Source of the DNA: Oceanisphaera marina
GTDB taxonomy: Bacteria > Pseudomonadota > Gammaproteobacteria > Enterobacterales > Aeromonadaceae
Assembly: GCF_014643915.1 (NCBI RefSeq)
Contig: NZ_BMKE01000004.1
Location: 51,765-115,764 of the forward strand
Direction: 5' to 3'
DNA length: 64,000 bases
The position numbers were made by a program, and so were the translations under genes. Positions within the stretch are counted from its first letter, which is position 1. The number at the start of each line of letters is the position of its first letter. Positions 9,767 through 19,285 of the stretch are shown here, piece by piece. The notes below the pieces were generated by a model. The model was given only the letters and a program-made list of their open reading frames with translations, did no database searches and was not told where the DNA came from.

Positions 9767-11125
9767 TTATCGCAGCACCAAATAAATGGACGAATTACCA
9801 CGCTGAATGTTCAGCGCTATCACGTCTGGCTTGCTCTCGATGATCTTGCGCAAATCACTCAAGTCTTTTACCCGCTTGCGGTTGACGCCTATGATGACAT
9901 CGCCTTGCTCCAGCCCGGAGCGGGCGGCTGGTGAACGTGGAGCGACTTCGGTTATCTTGACGCCCTTGATGCCATCTTCACTGCCGGTTTTGGCCAGAGT
10001 GGCGCCTTGCAGCGCTTCATTCAAGGTATCGGCCTCTATATTGTCGTCCTCGGCTCGGGCCAGGGTGACGTCAACCTGTTCTTTTTTGCCATCGCGAAAC
10101 AGCCCCAGGGTCACTTTTTTATCGGCGCCCATGGTGGCCACCTTGGCACGCAGCTCACCAAAGGAGCGTACCGGCTTGCCGTCCAGGCTGATGATGATAT
10201 CACCGGCTTTAAGGCCGGCCTTGTCGGCGGAGGAATTCTCCATCACCTGGCTGACGAAAGCCCCATGCTGACTGCGATAGCCAAAGGTGCGGGCCAGCTC
10301 AGAGGTCAGCTCTCCGCCCATCACGCCCAGTACACCGCGGCGCACTTCACCAAATTCCACAATCTGCTCGGCCAGGTTTTTCACCATATTGGCAGGAATG
10401 GCAAAGCCAATGCCGATGTTACCGCCGCCCGGGCCGAGAATGGCCGTGTTGATGCCGACCAGCTTGCCGTCCAGGTCGAGCAGGGCACCGCCTGAGTTAC
10501 CCGAGTTGATGGCCGCATCGGTTTGAATGAAGTTTTCCAGGTTTTCCACGTTAAGGCCCGAACGACCCAGGGCGCTGATAATTCCCGAGGTCACGGTTTG
10601 CCCCAAGCCAAAAGGATTGCCGATGGCAATGGCAAAATCACCCACGCGCAGCTGATCCGAGTCTGCATATTCGATTTCAACCAGATCCTTGGCATCCACT
10701 TTCAGCAGGGCGATGTCACTTTGTTTATCGCTGCCAATCAGCTCTGCTTCGTATTCCTGACCATCTATCAGGGTGATAAGAATCTTGTCGGCATCGGAAA
10801 TAACGTGATTATTGGTGATCACATAGCCCTTTTTGGCGTCGATGATGACGCCGGAGCCCAGTGCCTGAAAGGGTCTTTCCTGAACCTGTTCACCGGGAAT
10901 ATTGGGACCAAAGAAGAAACGAAACGGCTCGGGCAGTGCCTGACGGCTGACTTTGCTGCCCGAAACGGAAATATTGACGACGGCGGGCGTCACCTTTTCC
11001 AATACCGGAGCCAGACTGCGTATATCGCTGCCGGCGCCAAAGGGCAGGGCTGCCTGCGCCTGGGGTATTAACGCCATACTCAAACTCAATGCCAGCGCGG
11101 ACACTAGAGGAAGTCGTGATTTCAT
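9767..11125 (-). CDS. degQ: Periplasmic serine endoprotease DegQ (DegP/HtrA family)
   Basis: Trypsin-like HtrA protease and chaperone of the periplasm, 452 residues. It has a signal peptide ending PQAQA (residue 25), catalytic His107 (ITNNHVI), Asp137 (SDIALLKV) and Ser211 (SGNSGGAL), then two PDZ domains (about 260-350 and 385-450). The linker after the signal peptide lacks the long cysteine-containing Q-loop of DegP, and the gene sits next to degS, so DegQ is more likely than DegP. The SD AGGAGC lies upstream of the ATG. A homologue elsewhere in the genome cannot be excluded. Confidence 0.92.
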   Translation of the reverse strand: MKSRLPLVSALALSLSMALIPQAQAALPFGAGSDIRSLAPVLEKVTPAVVNISVSGSKVSRQALPEPFRFFFGPNIPGEQVQERPFQALGSGVIIDAKKGYVITNNHVISDADKILITLIDGQEYEAELIGSDKQSDIALLKVDAKDLVEIEYADSDQLRVGDFAIAIGNPFGLGQTVTSGIISALGRSGLNVENLENFIQTDAAINSGNSGGALLDLDGKLVGINTAILGPGGGNIGIGFAIPANMVKNLAEQIVEFGEVRRGVLGVMGGELTSELARTFGYRSQHGAFVSQVMENSSADKAGLKAGDIIISLDGKPVRSFGELRAKVATMGADKKVTLGLFRDGKKEQVDVTLARAEDDNIEADTLNEALQGATLAKTGSEDGIKGVKITEVAPRSPAARSGLEQGDVIIGVNRKRVKDLSDLRKIIESKPDVIALNIQRGNSSIYLVLR

Positions 11126-11359
11126 GCAGATGCTCCTAATTCGATAAATGCGTCAAGAAAACTGTTTATTCTGACCCTGCTTGGTCTGTAAGAGTTCCGA
11201 TAGAGCCTGTATTATTTATGGCTGATATTCCGAGTTTAATAAATTAGTGATATTGCTCTCGAGATCAAGTCCTGGTTTTTATCAGGCTTGCCCCGGCCCG
11301 AGTTCTGGCCTTACACTGGCCAGTATTCTTCTGCCTCGCAAGTGCGTTATGTGGCCGCT
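11126..11359. other. Divergent intergenic region degQ / zapE
   Basis: About 230 bases between divergent genes, so both promoters should be here. It is AT-rich around 11200-11260. I see no confident promoter boxes and no sigma-E consensus that I could defend by eye. Confidence 0.35.
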
Positions 11360-12460
11360 ATGACTCCAAGTAAACAATACCAAGCCGATTTGAGCCGTGA
11401 CGACTTTGTGCATGACAGCGCTCAGGCCAATGCGGTGGCTCATTTGCAGCGGCTGTTTGACGAATTGCTCGCTCAGCCACCGGCGGCGCCCAAACCCAGC
11501 TTTTGGCAACGGCTGACCGGCCATGTTTCTCAGCCCGAGCATTCAATACAGGGACTGTATTTCTGGGGGGGCGTCGGCCGGGGTAAAACCTATCTAATGG
11601 ACACCTTCTATCGGTGTCTGCCCTTTGATAATAAGCTGAGAATTCATTTTCATCGCTTTATGTTGCGGGTACATGATGAGCTGCAAAGCCTCAAGGGCCA
11701 GGTCGACCCGCTGAAACAGGTGGCCGAGCGCCTGGCAAGTCAGACAAAAATTATCTGCTTTGATGAGTTTTTTGTCTCGGATATTACCGATGCCATGATA
11801 CTGGGCACCCTGTTTGACTATCTGTTTGAACGTGGCGTGATTCTGGTCGCCACCTCGAACATACCGCCCGATGAGTTGTATCGCAATGGCCTGCAGCGAG
11901 CGCGTTTTTTACCGGCCATTGAACTTATCAAGCAGCACTGCGAGGTGGTTAATGTAGACTCGGGAGTCGATCATCGGCTGCGAACCCTGACGCAGGCCGA
12001 AATTTATCACTCCCCGCTGGATGCCCAGGCGCGTCTTAATCTGGACAATTATTTCTCTCGTCTGAGCTCGGGCTCCGGAGAATGGGAGCGAGAAATTGAA
12101 GTCAATCACAGATCTCTGCCGACGCTGGCGTCCGGCGAGGGAGTCTTGTATATCGACTTTCAGCAACTGTGTTGCACCGCGCGATCCCAACATGACTATA
12201 TAGAGCTGGCTCAGCGTTATCACACCGTGCTGTTGGCCAATGTGCAAACCATGGGACAGGACTGTGACGACGCCGCCCGCCGTTTTATTGCCATGGTGGA
12301 TGAATTTTATGAGCGGCATGTGAATTTAATCATCTCGGCCGCCGTTCCCATGGGCCAGCTTTACGGCCAGGGGCGGCTTGAATTCGAGTTTAAACGCTGC
12401 TTATCACGACTGACCGAAATGCAATCCCACGAATATCTTGCCAGAGAGCACCTTCCTTAG
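11360..12460 (+). CDS. zapE: Cell division ATPase ZapE (AFG1 family)
   Basis: AFG1/ZapE-type P-loop ATPase reported to act on the Z-ring under low oxygen or stress in E. coli. It is 366 residues. Motifs: Walker A WGGVGRGKTYLMD, LHFHRFML-like segment RIHFHRFMLRVHDEL, Walker B IICFDEFFVSDITDAM, sensor ATSNIPPDELYRNGLQRARFLP. The ATG at 11360 (MTPSKQYQADL) aligns with the E. coli start; the frame is open upstream to 11288, but that stretch is not conserved. It is upstream of rplM as in E. coli. Confidence 0.93.
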   Translation: MTPSKQYQADLSRDDFVHDSAQANAVAHLQRLFDELLAQPPAAPKPSFWQRLTGHVSQPEHSIQGLYFWGGVGRGKTYLMDTFYRCLPFDNKLRIHFHRFMLRVHDELQSLKGQVDPLKQVAERLASQTKIICFDEFFVSDITDAMILGTLFDYLFERGVILVATSNIPPDELYRNGLQRARFLPAIELIKQHCEVVNVDSGVDHRLRTLTQAEIYHSPLDAQARLNLDNYFSRLSSGSGEWEREIEVNHRSLPTLASGEGVLYIDFQQLCCTARSQHDYIELAQRYHTVLLANVQTMGQDCDDAARRFIAMVDEFYERHVNLIISAAVPMGQLYGQGRLEFEFKRCLSRLTEMQSHEYLAREHLP

Positions 12461-12568
12461 TCACAATACCCGCCCCGGTATCTGGGCATGATGCCGGGAA
12501 GGGGTGGGCGAATCTGCTATTTTTGATGGGCATTAAAATTAGCAGGTGATTTTTAAGGCAACTTTACC

Positions 12569-12574
12569 TATAAT
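12569..12574 (+). promoter_or_regulatory. Candidate rplM promoter -10 box with GC-rich discriminator
   Basis: A perfect TATAAT is followed immediately by the GC-rich run CGCCCGGCCC. Such discriminators are typical of stringently controlled ribosomal protein and rRNA promoters. The -35 region 17 bases upstream is weak (GTGATT). This would give a 5' leader of about 130 bases before rplM. Confidence 0.6.
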
Positions 12575-12660
12575 CGCCCGGCCCACGTTACACAGCTGTC
12601 TAACGGACGGCATCACTGTAAACAGACTCGTACTCGAAGGGGTACATGTTTGCTCGTGTT

Positions 12661-12676
12661 TTGCGCATGTGCGCAA
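12661..12676 (+). promoter_or_regulatory. Palindromic hairpin in the rplM leader
   Basis: TTGCGCA and TGCGCAA form a perfect 7-bp stem with a 2-base centre, ending 35 bases before the rplM ATG. In E. coli, L13 is reported to repress its own operon through the 5' untranslated region. This hairpin is a candidate site for such control; the function is inferred. Confidence 0.4.
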
Positions 12677-12711
12677 GTGTATGATTCATTTTAAGTAATT
12701 TGGGTTTATCC

Positions 12712-13140
12712 ATGAAAACTTTTGTTGCTAAGCCAGAAACCGTAAAGCGTGACTGGTATGTTGTTGATGCAGAGGGCAAAACTCTGGGTCGTTTGGCTAC
12801 TGAAATTGCTTCACGCCTGCGTGGTAAGCATAAGCCGGAATATACTCCGCACGTTGACTGTGGCGATTACATCGTTGTTGTTAATGCTGAGAAAATTCAG
12901 GTTACCGGTAATAAAGCCGAAGGCAAAATCTACTATTCTCACTCCGGTTTTCCGGGTGGCCTGAAGTCAATCAGCTTTGAAAAGCTGCTTGCTCGCAAGC
13001 CAGAGATGGTCATTGAGTCTGCCGTTCGCGGCATGCTGCCTCGTGGCCCACTGGGTCGTGCTATGTTCCGTAAGATGAAAGTCTTCGCGGGTGCTCAGCA
13101 CAACCACGCTGCGCAACAACCTCAAGTACTGGACATCTAA
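12712..13140 (+). CDS. rplM: 50S ribosomal protein L13
   Basis: Early-assembling large subunit protein, 142 residues, with the family signature across [22 protein letters not shown] and [10 protein letters not shown]. The ATG at 12712 begins [15 protein letters not shown], which matches L13. The upstream in-frame start at 12700 adds four residues and is not needed. rpsI follows after 15 bases. Codon use is strongly biased (CGT Arg, CTG Leu), consistent with high expression. Confidence 0.98.
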   Translation: MKTFVAKPETVKRDWYVVDAEGKTLGRLATEIASRLRGKHKPEYTPHVDCGDYIVVVNAEKIQVTGNKAEGKIYYSHSGFPGGLKSISFEKLLARKPEMVIESAVRGMLPRGPLGRAMFRKMKVFAGAQHNHAAQQPQVLDI

Positions 13141-13155
13141 GGCGGGATTAGGCAA

Positions 13156-13548
13156 ATGGCAGAAACTCAATACTACGGTACCGGTCGTCGTAAAAGCTCT
13201 ACTGCACGAGTATTCGTGAAGCAGGGCAGCGGCAATATCGTTATCAACAAGCGTTCATTGGATCAGTACTTTGGCCGCGAAACCGCCCGCATGGTGGTTC
13301 GTCAGCCTTTAGAACTGGTTGAAATGACCGATAAATTTGATCTGTACATCACCGTTGCCGGTGGTGGCATTTCTGGTCAGGCTGGCGCTATTCGTCACGG
13401 CATTACTCGTGCCCTGATGCAATACGACGAGACCCTGCGCGGTTCACTGCGTAAGGCTGGCTTCGTTACTCGTGATGCACGTCGCGTTGAACGTAAGAAA
13501 GTTGGTCTGCATAAAGCACGTAAGCGTCCTCAGTTCTCCAAGCGTTAA
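13156..13548 (+). CDS. rpsI: 30S ribosomal protein S9
   Basis: Small subunit protein of 130 residues whose C-terminal tail reaches the P-site tRNA. It ends with the invariant basic tail [17 protein letters not shown]. The start [18 protein letters not shown] is diagnostic. It forms the rplM-rpsI operon and is followed by a strong terminator. Confidence 0.98.
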   Translation: MAETQYYGTGRRKSSTARVFVKQGSGNIVINKRSLDQYFGRETARMVVRQPLELVEMTDKFDLYITVAGGGISGQAGAIRHGITRALMQYDETLRGSLRKAGFVTRDARRVERKKVGLHKARKRPQFSKR

Positions 13549-13567
13549 TTGGGAAGACGTTTATATC

Positions 13568-13597
13568 AAAAGCCCGGGGTTACCCGGGCTTTTTTTA
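13568..13597 (+). terminator. Rho-independent terminator after rpsI
   Basis: Stem AAGCCCGGG / CCCGGGCTT with a 4-base loop (GTTA) and a run of seven T. It lies 20 bases beyond the rpsI stop. Confidence 0.93.
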
Positions 13598-13632
13598 TAC
13601 GTGAAGAAATAGATTGTTCTTCTGAGTAAAAC

Positions 13633-13648
13633 TTTGTTTTAAAACAAA
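13633..13648. promoter_or_regulatory. 16-bp perfect palindrome upstream of petA
   Basis: TTTGTTTT followed by AAAACAAA is a perfect inverted repeat with no spacer. It is about 180 bases before petA and just upstream of a TTGACA hexamer (13672-13677). It could be a repressor or activator site for the bc1 operon. It does not match the FNR consensus. The function is unknown. Confidence 0.35.
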
Positions 13649-13830
13649 CTATAACGCAAAAGAATAATTTATTGACACTTCACCCGAACTTGTAAAAGAC
13701 CTCGCTTTTCTTTAGAATTTCGGGGTTTTTGTGGCAATTGAAACCATAAAATCCGCCGCAGTTGTCACAAGCCGTCTCGAAGCATGGAACGAACAATAAA
13801 CGCGCGGAGACCAAATGGGAGAGTTTTTGG

Positions 13831-14421
13831 ATGAGCAATGCGCCAGTTGATACCGGTCGCCGCAGATTTCTGACCTGGTCAACCACAGCTGTGGGTGGGG
13901 TCGGAGCTGCATTTGTCGCTGTACCTTTTATTTCCTCCTGGAATCCCAGCGCCAAAGCAAAGGCGGCCGGGGCACCAGTGGAAGTGGATGTCAGCAAAAT
14001 AGAACCGGGCCAGTTACTCCGGGTAGAGTGGCGGGGCAAGCCAGTTTGGATAGTTCGTCGTAACCAGGCTACCCTGGATGACCTGGCCAAACACGATAAC
14101 AAACTACGGGATCCAGATTCCGCAGAACCACAACAACCGGAGTATGCTCAAAACGCATATCGCTCGATCAAACCCGAGTTGTTTGTTGCTGTGGGGCTGT
14201 GTACCCATTTGGGATGTTCTCCTACTTACTTGCCAGATTCGTTTGGTGAGCAGGTTCAGGGAATCACCTCTGGTTTCTTCTGCCCTTGTCACGGCTCCAA
14301 GTTCGACATGGCCGGTCGCGTCTTCCAAGGCGTTCCCGCTCCACTGAACCTGGTGATCCCCCCTTATTATTATGTCAACGATACCTCCATTCTGGTTGGT
14401 GCCGACAAGGAAGGAGCCTAA
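13831..14421 (+). CDS. petA: Ubiquinol-cytochrome c reductase Rieske iron-sulfur subunit
   Basis: Rieske [2Fe-2S] subunit of the cytochrome bc1 complex, moving electrons from ubiquinol to cytochrome c1. It is 196 residues with a twin-arginine-type N-terminus ([11 protein letters not shown]) running into a membrane anchor. Cluster ligands are in CTHLGC (Cys124, His126, Cys129) and CPCHGS (Cys151, Cys153, His154). The ATG at 13831 has GGGAGAG upstream; the frame is open back to 13762, but that stretch is not conserved. petB follows after 2 bases. The location between rpsI and sspA is typical of Vibrio- and Aeromonas-like genomes. Confidence 0.96.
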   Translation: MSNAPVDTGRRRFLTWSTTAVGGVGAAFVAVPFISSWNPSAKAKAAGAPVEVDVSKIEPGQLLRVEWRGKPVWIVRRNQATLDDLAKHDNKLRDPDSAEPQQPEYAQNAYRSIKPELFVAVGLCTHLGCSPTYLPDSFGEQVQGITSGFFCPCHGSKFDMAGRVFQGVPAPLNLVIPPYYYVNDTSILVGADKEGA

Positions 14422-14423
14422 GC

Positions 14424-15641
14424 ATGCTGGGTAAACTCGTATCCTGGATTGACGAACGGATTCCGATGACGGCAACCTACAACAAGCATGTAGGTGAATA
14501 TCCGGCGCCAAAAAACTTTAACTTTTGGTACTTCTTTGGCTCGTTGGCCATGTTGGTACTGGTTAACCAGATCCTGACCGGTGTCTGGCTGACCATGAAC
14601 TACAATCCGTCGGGTGACGGGGCGTTTGCTTCTGTTGAATACATAATGCGGGATGTGGAATTCGGCTGGTTACTGCGCTACATGCACAGCACCGGTGCTT
14701 CTGCCTTCTTCGTCGTCGTGTATCTGCACATGTTCCGCGGCCTGATTTATGGCTCTTACCAGAAGCCTCGGGAGTTGCTGTGGCTGTTTGGCATGATGAT
14801 CTTCCTGGTGCTGATGGCCGAAGCCTTCATGGGTTATCTGCTGCCCTGGGGCCAGATGTCCTACTGGGGCGCACAGGTCATCATTTCGCTGTTCGGGGCC
14901 ATTCCGGTCATCGGCGATGATCTGACCTTGTGGATTCGTGGTGACTACGTTATTTCCGGTGCCACCCTGAACCGTTTCTTCGCCTTGCACGTGATTGCAC
15001 TGCCTCTGGTATTGGTCATTTTGGTGTTCTTGCACATTGTTGCCTTGCACGAAGTGGGTTCCAACAACCCGGACGGCATCGACATCAAGAAAGTCAAAGA
15101 CGAAAACGGCTGGCCGAAAGACGCGATTCCGTTCCATCCTTACTACACGGTAAAAGACGTAGTGGGCGTGGCTGGCTTCTTGTTCATTTTTGCGTTCTTT
15201 ATCTTCTTTATGCCTGAAGGGGGTGGTTACTTCCTGGAAGCGCCTAACTTTGAAGCGGCCAATGGCCTGAAGACGCCTGAGCATATTGCCCCCGTTTGGT
15301 ACTTCACGCCTTTCTATGCCATTTTGCGTGCCGTACCCGACAAGCTGACCGGTGTTATTCTGATGGGACTGTCCATTGCCGTACTGTTCGTACTGCCCTG
15401 GCTGGATCGCTGCAAGGTGCGTTCATTCCGCTACCGCAGCAAGCTGCACCTGTTGAACATTGCTCAGTTCGTGATCTGCTTCATCATCCTGGGTGTGCTG
15501 GGAACCTTGCCTTCTACCCCGGCCCTGACCTTGTTGGCGCAGATATGTTCATTTGGCTACTTTGCCTTCTTCGTATTGTTGTTCTTCTACAGCAAGAACG
15601 AAAAGACTCAGCCGCTGCCAGAGAGGGTTACATTTAAATGA
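14424..15641 (+). CDS. petB: Cytochrome b subunit of the bc1 complex
   Basis: Membrane-embedded subunit carrying two b hemes and the quinol oxidation and reduction sites. It is 405 residues with about eight hydrophobic segments. Heme-ligand histidines appear in RYMHSTGASAFF and FFALHVIALPLV. The Qo-site motif PVWY is visible as APVWYFTPFYAILRAVPDK. The start is the ATG at 14424 with AGGAG about 8 bases upstream; the longer frame back to 14286 is the shadow inside petA. Its stop overlaps petC as ATGA. Confidence 0.96.
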   Translation: MLGKLVSWIDERIPMTATYNKHVGEYPAPKNFNFWYFFGSLAMLVLVNQILTGVWLTMNYNPSGDGAFASVEYIMRDVEFGWLLRYMHSTGASAFFVVVYLHMFRGLIYGSYQKPRELLWLFGMMIFLVLMAEAFMGYLLPWGQMSYWGAQVIISLFGAIPVIGDDLTLWIRGDYVISGATLNRFFALHVIALPLVLVILVFLHIVALHEVGSNNPDGIDIKKVKDENGWPKDAIPFHPYYTVKDVVGVAGFLFIFAFFIFFMPEGGGYFLEAPNFEAANGLKTPEHIAPVWYFTPFYAILRAVPDKLTGVILMGLSIAVLFVLPWLDRCKVRSFRYRSKLHLLNIAQFVICFIILGVLGTLPSTPALTLLAQICSFGYFAFFVLLFFYSKNEKTQPLPERVTFK

Positions 15642-16372
15642 AGAAGTTAATCATTGCTGTATTCGCCTTTTTGCCGGCGTTCGCCTTTGCCTCTGGCGCG
15701 GGTGTCAAGCTGGATCAGGCCAACTACGATCTGAGTGATCAGGCATCACTGCAAAACGGTGCCAAGTTATTCATGAACTATTGTGCCGGTTGTCACAGCA
15801 CCCAGTATCAGCGTTACAACCGAGTAGCCGAAGATCTGGGGATTCCTGAAGACATCATGCAGGCCAACCTCAACTTTACCGGCGTTGCTGTCGGTGAGTT
15901 GATGGAAAACTCGATTCCTGAAAAGGACGCGGCCAGCTGGTTTGGCGCGCCGCCACCGGATCTGACTCTGGTCGCTCGAGTGCGTGGTGCCGACTGGTTG
16001 TATACCTACCTGCGTTCTTTCTACAAGGATGACAGCCGTCCCTTTGGCGTGAACAACCTGGTCTTCCCGTCCGTGGGTATGCCTCACGTGCTGGAGCCGC
16101 TGCAGGGTAGTGCTACGCTTAAGACGGTAACGCATACGGTTGATGGCAAAGAAGTGACCACCCCTGTGGGTGTTGAAGCCAGTGGCAATGGTGAGCTGAC
16201 GACCGAAGAGTATGACAATGCCGTACTGGATATTGTCAACTTCCTGGTTTACTCCGGTGACCCGGTCAAACTGGAACGTCATCGCATGGGCTACTGGGTA
16301 CTGGGTTTCCTGGTTATCTTCTTTATCTTTGCCTATATGCTGAAGAAAGAATACTGGCGTGACGTACACTGA
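15638..16372 (+). CDS. petC: Cytochrome c1
   Basis: Membrane-anchored c-type cytochrome that accepts electrons from the Rieske centre. It is 244 residues with a signal peptide (LIIAVFAFLPAFAFA) and one heme site CAGCH (Cys49, Cys52, His53). A later methionine-containing segment (PSVGMPHVLEPLQG) probably gives the second ligand. One C-terminal membrane helix is WVLGFLVIFFIFAYML. It overlaps petB by 4 bases, the last gene of petABC. Confidence 0.96.
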   Translation: MKKLIIAVFAFLPAFAFASGAGVKLDQANYDLSDQASLQNGAKLFMNYCAGCHSTQYQRYNRVAEDLGIPEDIMQANLNFTGVAVGELMENSIPEKDAASWFGAPPPDLTLVARVRGADWLYTYLRSFYKDDSRPFGVNNLVFPSVGMPHVLEPLQGSATLKTVTHTVDGKEVTTPVGVEASGNGELTTEEYDNAVLDIVNFLVYSGDPVKLERHRMGYWVLGFLVIFFIFAYMLKKEYWRDVH

Positions 16373-16400
16373 TTAGACATCGTCTAAGCTAGGTTTGGGG

Positions 16401-16430
16401 CGGCAATGGGGCAGAATGCTTCCATTGCCG
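16401..16430 (+). terminator. Hairpin after petC, weak terminator
   Basis: CGGCAATGG and CCATTGCCG form a perfect 9-bp stem with a 12-base loop, 29 bases past the petC stop. The following TTCCTATTTG is a poor U-tract. It may be an attenuating terminator or a transcript-end stabiliser between petC and sspA. Confidence 0.5.
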
Positions 16431-16458
16431 TTCCTATTTGTGATTTGCGGAGGATTCA

Positions 16459-17088
16459 ATGGCAGTTGCGGCTAATAAGCGCTCTATCATGACGCTGTTT
16501 TCGGGCGCCGATGATATTTATAGCCACCAGGTACGTATTGTACTGGCGGAAAAAGGGGTTAGTGTCGAGATCAGTCAGGTAGAGCTGGATGCGCTACCCG
16601 AAGATCTGCTGGAACTGAATGCTTACGGCACTCTGCCGACCTTGGTCGACCGAGAGCTGGTGCTTTATGAGTCAGACATCATCATGGAATATCTGGATGA
16701 GCGTTTTCCTCATCCGCCACTGATGCCGGTGTATCCGGTTGCCCGTGGCAAAAGCCGCCTGATGATGCATCGCATCGAGCAGGACTGGTACTCTCTGGTC
16801 AAGCGTATTCAACGTAACGAGAAAGCGGATGAAGCACGCAAGGAATTGCGCGAAGCTCTGCTGGCAATTGCACCTGTGTTTGTTGAATATCCTTACTTCA
16901 TGAGCGAAGAATTCAGCCTGGTGGATTGCTACATGGCTCCCTTGCTGTGGCGGTTGCCGTCTTTGGGTATCGAGCTGTCTGGCCGTGGTGCCAAAGAGCT
17001 TAAAGGCTACATGATCCGTCTGTTTGAACGTGAGTCTTATCAGGCGTCCATGACGGAAGCCGAGCGCGATATCGGCGGCAAGATTTAA
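16459..17088 (+). CDS. sspA: Stringent starvation protein A
   Basis: RNA polymerase-associated protein with a glutathione-S-transferase fold that lacks GST activity and modulates stress and stationary-phase transcription. It is 209 residues, with the thioredoxin-like N-terminal half (MTLFSGADDIYSHQVRIVLAEKG) and the helical C-terminal half. The conserved surface pocket P-H-P is present in ERFPHPPLMPVYP. SD GGAGG lies 8 bases upstream. sspB follows after 2 bases. Confidence 0.96.
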   Translation: MAVAANKRSIMTLFSGADDIYSHQVRIVLAEKGVSVEISQVELDALPEDLLELNAYGTLPTLVDRELVLYESDIIMEYLDERFPHPPLMPVYPVARGKSRLMMHRIEQDWYSLVKRIQRNEKADEARKELREALLAIAPVFVEYPYFMSEEFSLVDCYMAPLLWRLPSLGIELSGRGAKELKGYMIRLFERESYQASMTEAERDIGGKI

Positions 17089-17090
17089 TT

Positions 17091-17537
17091 ATGGATAATC
17101 TGACACCGAGCCGTCCTTATTTATTGCGTGCCTTTTATGAGTGGCTGCTGGACAACGAGCTGACACCGCATTTGCTGGTGAATGCCGAGCTGCCTCATAC
17201 TTCGGTACCGCAACAGTATGTAAAAGATGGCCAGATAGTGCTGAATATCGCACCGCAAGCGGTCGTCGGTCTGCAAATGGATAACGACGCTGTCAGCTTC
17301 AGTGCGCGTTTTGGTGGTTCACCATTTCAGGTTTATATACCCATGGCGGCTGTAGTGTCGGTTCAGGCCCGTGAAAACGGTGCTGGCACCTTTTTCCCGC
17401 CAGAGCCTGCTTATGAGGAATGGCTGGCCAGTATCGACGAGCCGGCAGCAGCTGATGCTCCGATAGCCGATACCGACCCGGAAGATGATCCTCCTGCTCC
17501 TAAAAAAGGCAGACCCAATCTACGGGTGGTTAAATAA
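17091..17537 (+). CDS. sspB: ClpXP adaptor SspB
   Basis: Adaptor that binds ssrA-tagged proteins and delivers them to ClpXP. It is 148 residues. The substrate-binding domain covers about residues 5-110 (PYLLRAFYEWLLDNELTPHLL...), followed by an acidic flexible linker (ADAPIADTDPEDDPPA) and the ClpX-docking tail GRPNLRVVK. All expected parts are present. It ends the sspAB operon at a strong bidirectional terminator. Confidence 0.96.
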   Translation: MDNLTPSRPYLLRAFYEWLLDNELTPHLLVNAELPHTSVPQQYVKDGQIVLNIAPQAVVGLQMDNDAVSFSARFGGSPFQVYIPMAAVVSVQARENGAGTFFPPEPAYEEWLASIDEPAAADAPIADTDPEDDPPAPKKGRPNLRVVK

Positions 17538-17569
17538 AAAAAACGCAGCCAACAGGCTGCGTTTTTTTT
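17538..17569. terminator. Bidirectional terminator between sspB and the Aer-like receptor gene
   Basis: ACGCAGCC / GGCTGCGT stem with a 4-base loop (AACA), flanked by an A-run on the left and eight T on the right. It can therefore stop transcripts from both converging genes. Confidence 0.9.
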
Positions 17570-17686
17570 ATGGACGAGAAGATGGGCTTGAGACCGCAAT
17601 AAAGCCAATTCTGTTAACGCAGAACAGGCTAGGCTGCCAAAGCGTGAAAAGAGAAGGGCGGTGTGTTGTAGCCACCCACTGATATT

Positions 17687-19285
17687 TTATGTATCGGCCT
17701 TTTGAGCACTGAAACTATCGATGATTCCTTTCAGCTGCTGCGTCAGCTCTGTCACCTTGTAACTGGTCTGCATGCTGTTGTGCGCGTGGCCCGAAGTGCT
17801 GGCGGCGGATTGACTGATTTTGTGTACCTTCTCGGTGATTTCGTTGGATACACAGGACTGCTGTTCTGCGGCGCTGGCTATCATCATGTTCAAATCGTTG
17901 ATGGTGCTGATTTGCTGGGTGATTTCATTCAGCGATACTTCCGAGGTTTGGGTCTGCTCTACGCCGTTTGATGCCAGAGTGGCACTTTCGGCCATGGCTT
18001 CCACAGCCAGGCGAGTGGTATTTTGCAGGCGTTCTATGGTTTGCTCTATATCGCCAATGGAGCCTTGAGTACGACCGGCCAGGCTGCGTACCTCATCGGC
18101 CACCACGGCAAAGCCTCGTCCCTGCTCTCCGGCGCGCGCTGCTTCAATGGCGGCATTCAACGCCAGCAGGTTGGTCTGTTCGGCAATGTTGCGAATAACG
18201 GTCAGCACCGCACTGATCTCGTTGCTGTCTTTTTCCAGAGACTTGATGATCTGTGTGGTCTCTTGCACCTTGTTGGCCAGGTTCGCAATCTGCTCGCTGG
18301 TACTTTGCACATTATTGCGCCCCGAGCTGGCGACCTGATTGGCTTCACTGGCGCTACCCGAGGCATCCGTAGTGTTACGGGCAATTTCGGCCACGGTTGA
18401 GGTCATCTCGTCCAGTGCGACGGCAATCTGGTCAATGTCTGCTTCCTGGCGGCTGATTTCAGCCTGGGTATTACTACTGGACTGTTCGGCATTGCTGGCC
18501 TGGTTCAGCAACTCATTGGCGGCATCGCCTACTCGGCCCAGTGCGGTTTTCAGTTTTGCCTGCAATACCTGAATGGTGAGCTGCAGCTGGCCAATTTCAT
18601 CTTGTCGACCGGTGTAAATCAGGGTCGCCAGTGGGTTATCAATGATGTCGCGTGAGCTATGCTCCAGTTGGCGCAGCCCGGTGGTGTAATAGCCGACGCC
18701 GAGCCAGGCCCCGATCAAGGATATGCCAAAACCGATGCCGAGAGTCGGTAGCTGTTCGGGCATCAGTACTGCCAGCCCGGTAAACACGCTTCCGAGCAGC
18801 AGGGTCATCATGCTGTTGAGTTTGTGATGCAGCCCGAGTCTGGCCCATATGTTGCGCCCTTTGGACTTGGCATCTTTGTTGGCAATCAGTTGTGGGTAGA
18901 TTTTTTTTGCCCGTGCCACGCACTCCGGGCTGGGTTGTCTGCGAATAGAGTCGATACCGGCCAGCCTGCCGTCATTATACTTGGGAGTAAAGTACACATC
19001 GGCCCAATAGTGGTCGCCATTGCGACAGCGGTTTTTAAGAATGGCGACATAGGCTTTGCCTGCCTGCAGTGAGTCATAAATATCAGAAAAAATAGAGGGA
19101 GGTACGCCTCCGGCTCCCAGGTGCATTTGCAACTGGCCGATAATATCTGCTTCAGCATAGCCAGAAAATTCATAAAGCTGGTCATTACAATAGGTGACCT
19201 TGCCTTTAAGGTCGGTGCTGGAAATCAGAACACCATGCTTGCTGATAGTGCGTTCCGTACCGGTGAGCGGTGTCTGAGATGTCAT
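17687..19285 (-). CDS. Aer-like PAS-domain methyl-accepting chemotaxis protein
   Basis: Chemoreceptor of 532 residues. An N-terminal PAS domain (about 15-125) starts [22 protein letters not shown], as in aerotaxis receptor Aer, whose PAS binds FAD. Two close membrane segments follow at about 155-205, then a HAMP-like linker and a cytoplasmic signalling domain. The conserved hairpin tip [20 protein letters not shown] is present. With no periplasmic domain, it probably senses an internal redox or energy signal; this is inferred from architecture. SD AGGGAG lies upstream. No chemotaxis genes are adjacent. Confidence 0.9.
   Translation of the reverse strand: MTSQTPLTGTERTISKHGVLISSTDLKGKVTYCNDQLYEFSGYAEADIIGQLQMHLGAGGVPPSIFSDIYDSLQAGKAYVAILKNRCRNGDHYWADVYFTPKYNDGRLAGIDSIRRQPSPECVARAKKIYPQLIANKDAKSKGRNIWARLGLHHKLNSMMTLLLGSVFTGLAVLMPEQLPTLGIGFGISLIGAWLGVGYYTTGLRQLEHSSRDIIDNPLATLIYTGRQDEIGQLQLTIQVLQAKLKTALGRVGDAANELLNQASNAEQSSSNTQAEISRQEADIDQIAVALDEMTSTVAEIARNTTDASGSASEANQVASSGRNNVQSTSEQIANLANKVQETTQIIKSLEKDSNEISAVLTVIRNIAEQTNLLALNAAIEAARAGEQGRGFAVVADEVRSLAGRTQGSIGDIEQTIERLQNTTRLAVEAMAESATLASNGVEQTQTSEVSLNEITQQISTINDLNMMIASAAEQQSCVSNEITEKVHKISQSAASTSGHAHNSMQTSYKVTELTQQLKGIIDSFSAQKADT

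Noticed and set aside
9583-9801. N-terminal extension of DegS
   Set aside because: The frame is open, but the extra 73 residues are not DegS-like and would place the membrane anchor internally; ATG 9582 fits the family.
12513-12544. Inverted repeat CTGCTA...TAGCAG after zapE as a terminator
   Set aside because: The stem is short and AT-rich, without a T-tract; it more likely belongs to the rplM promoter region by chance.
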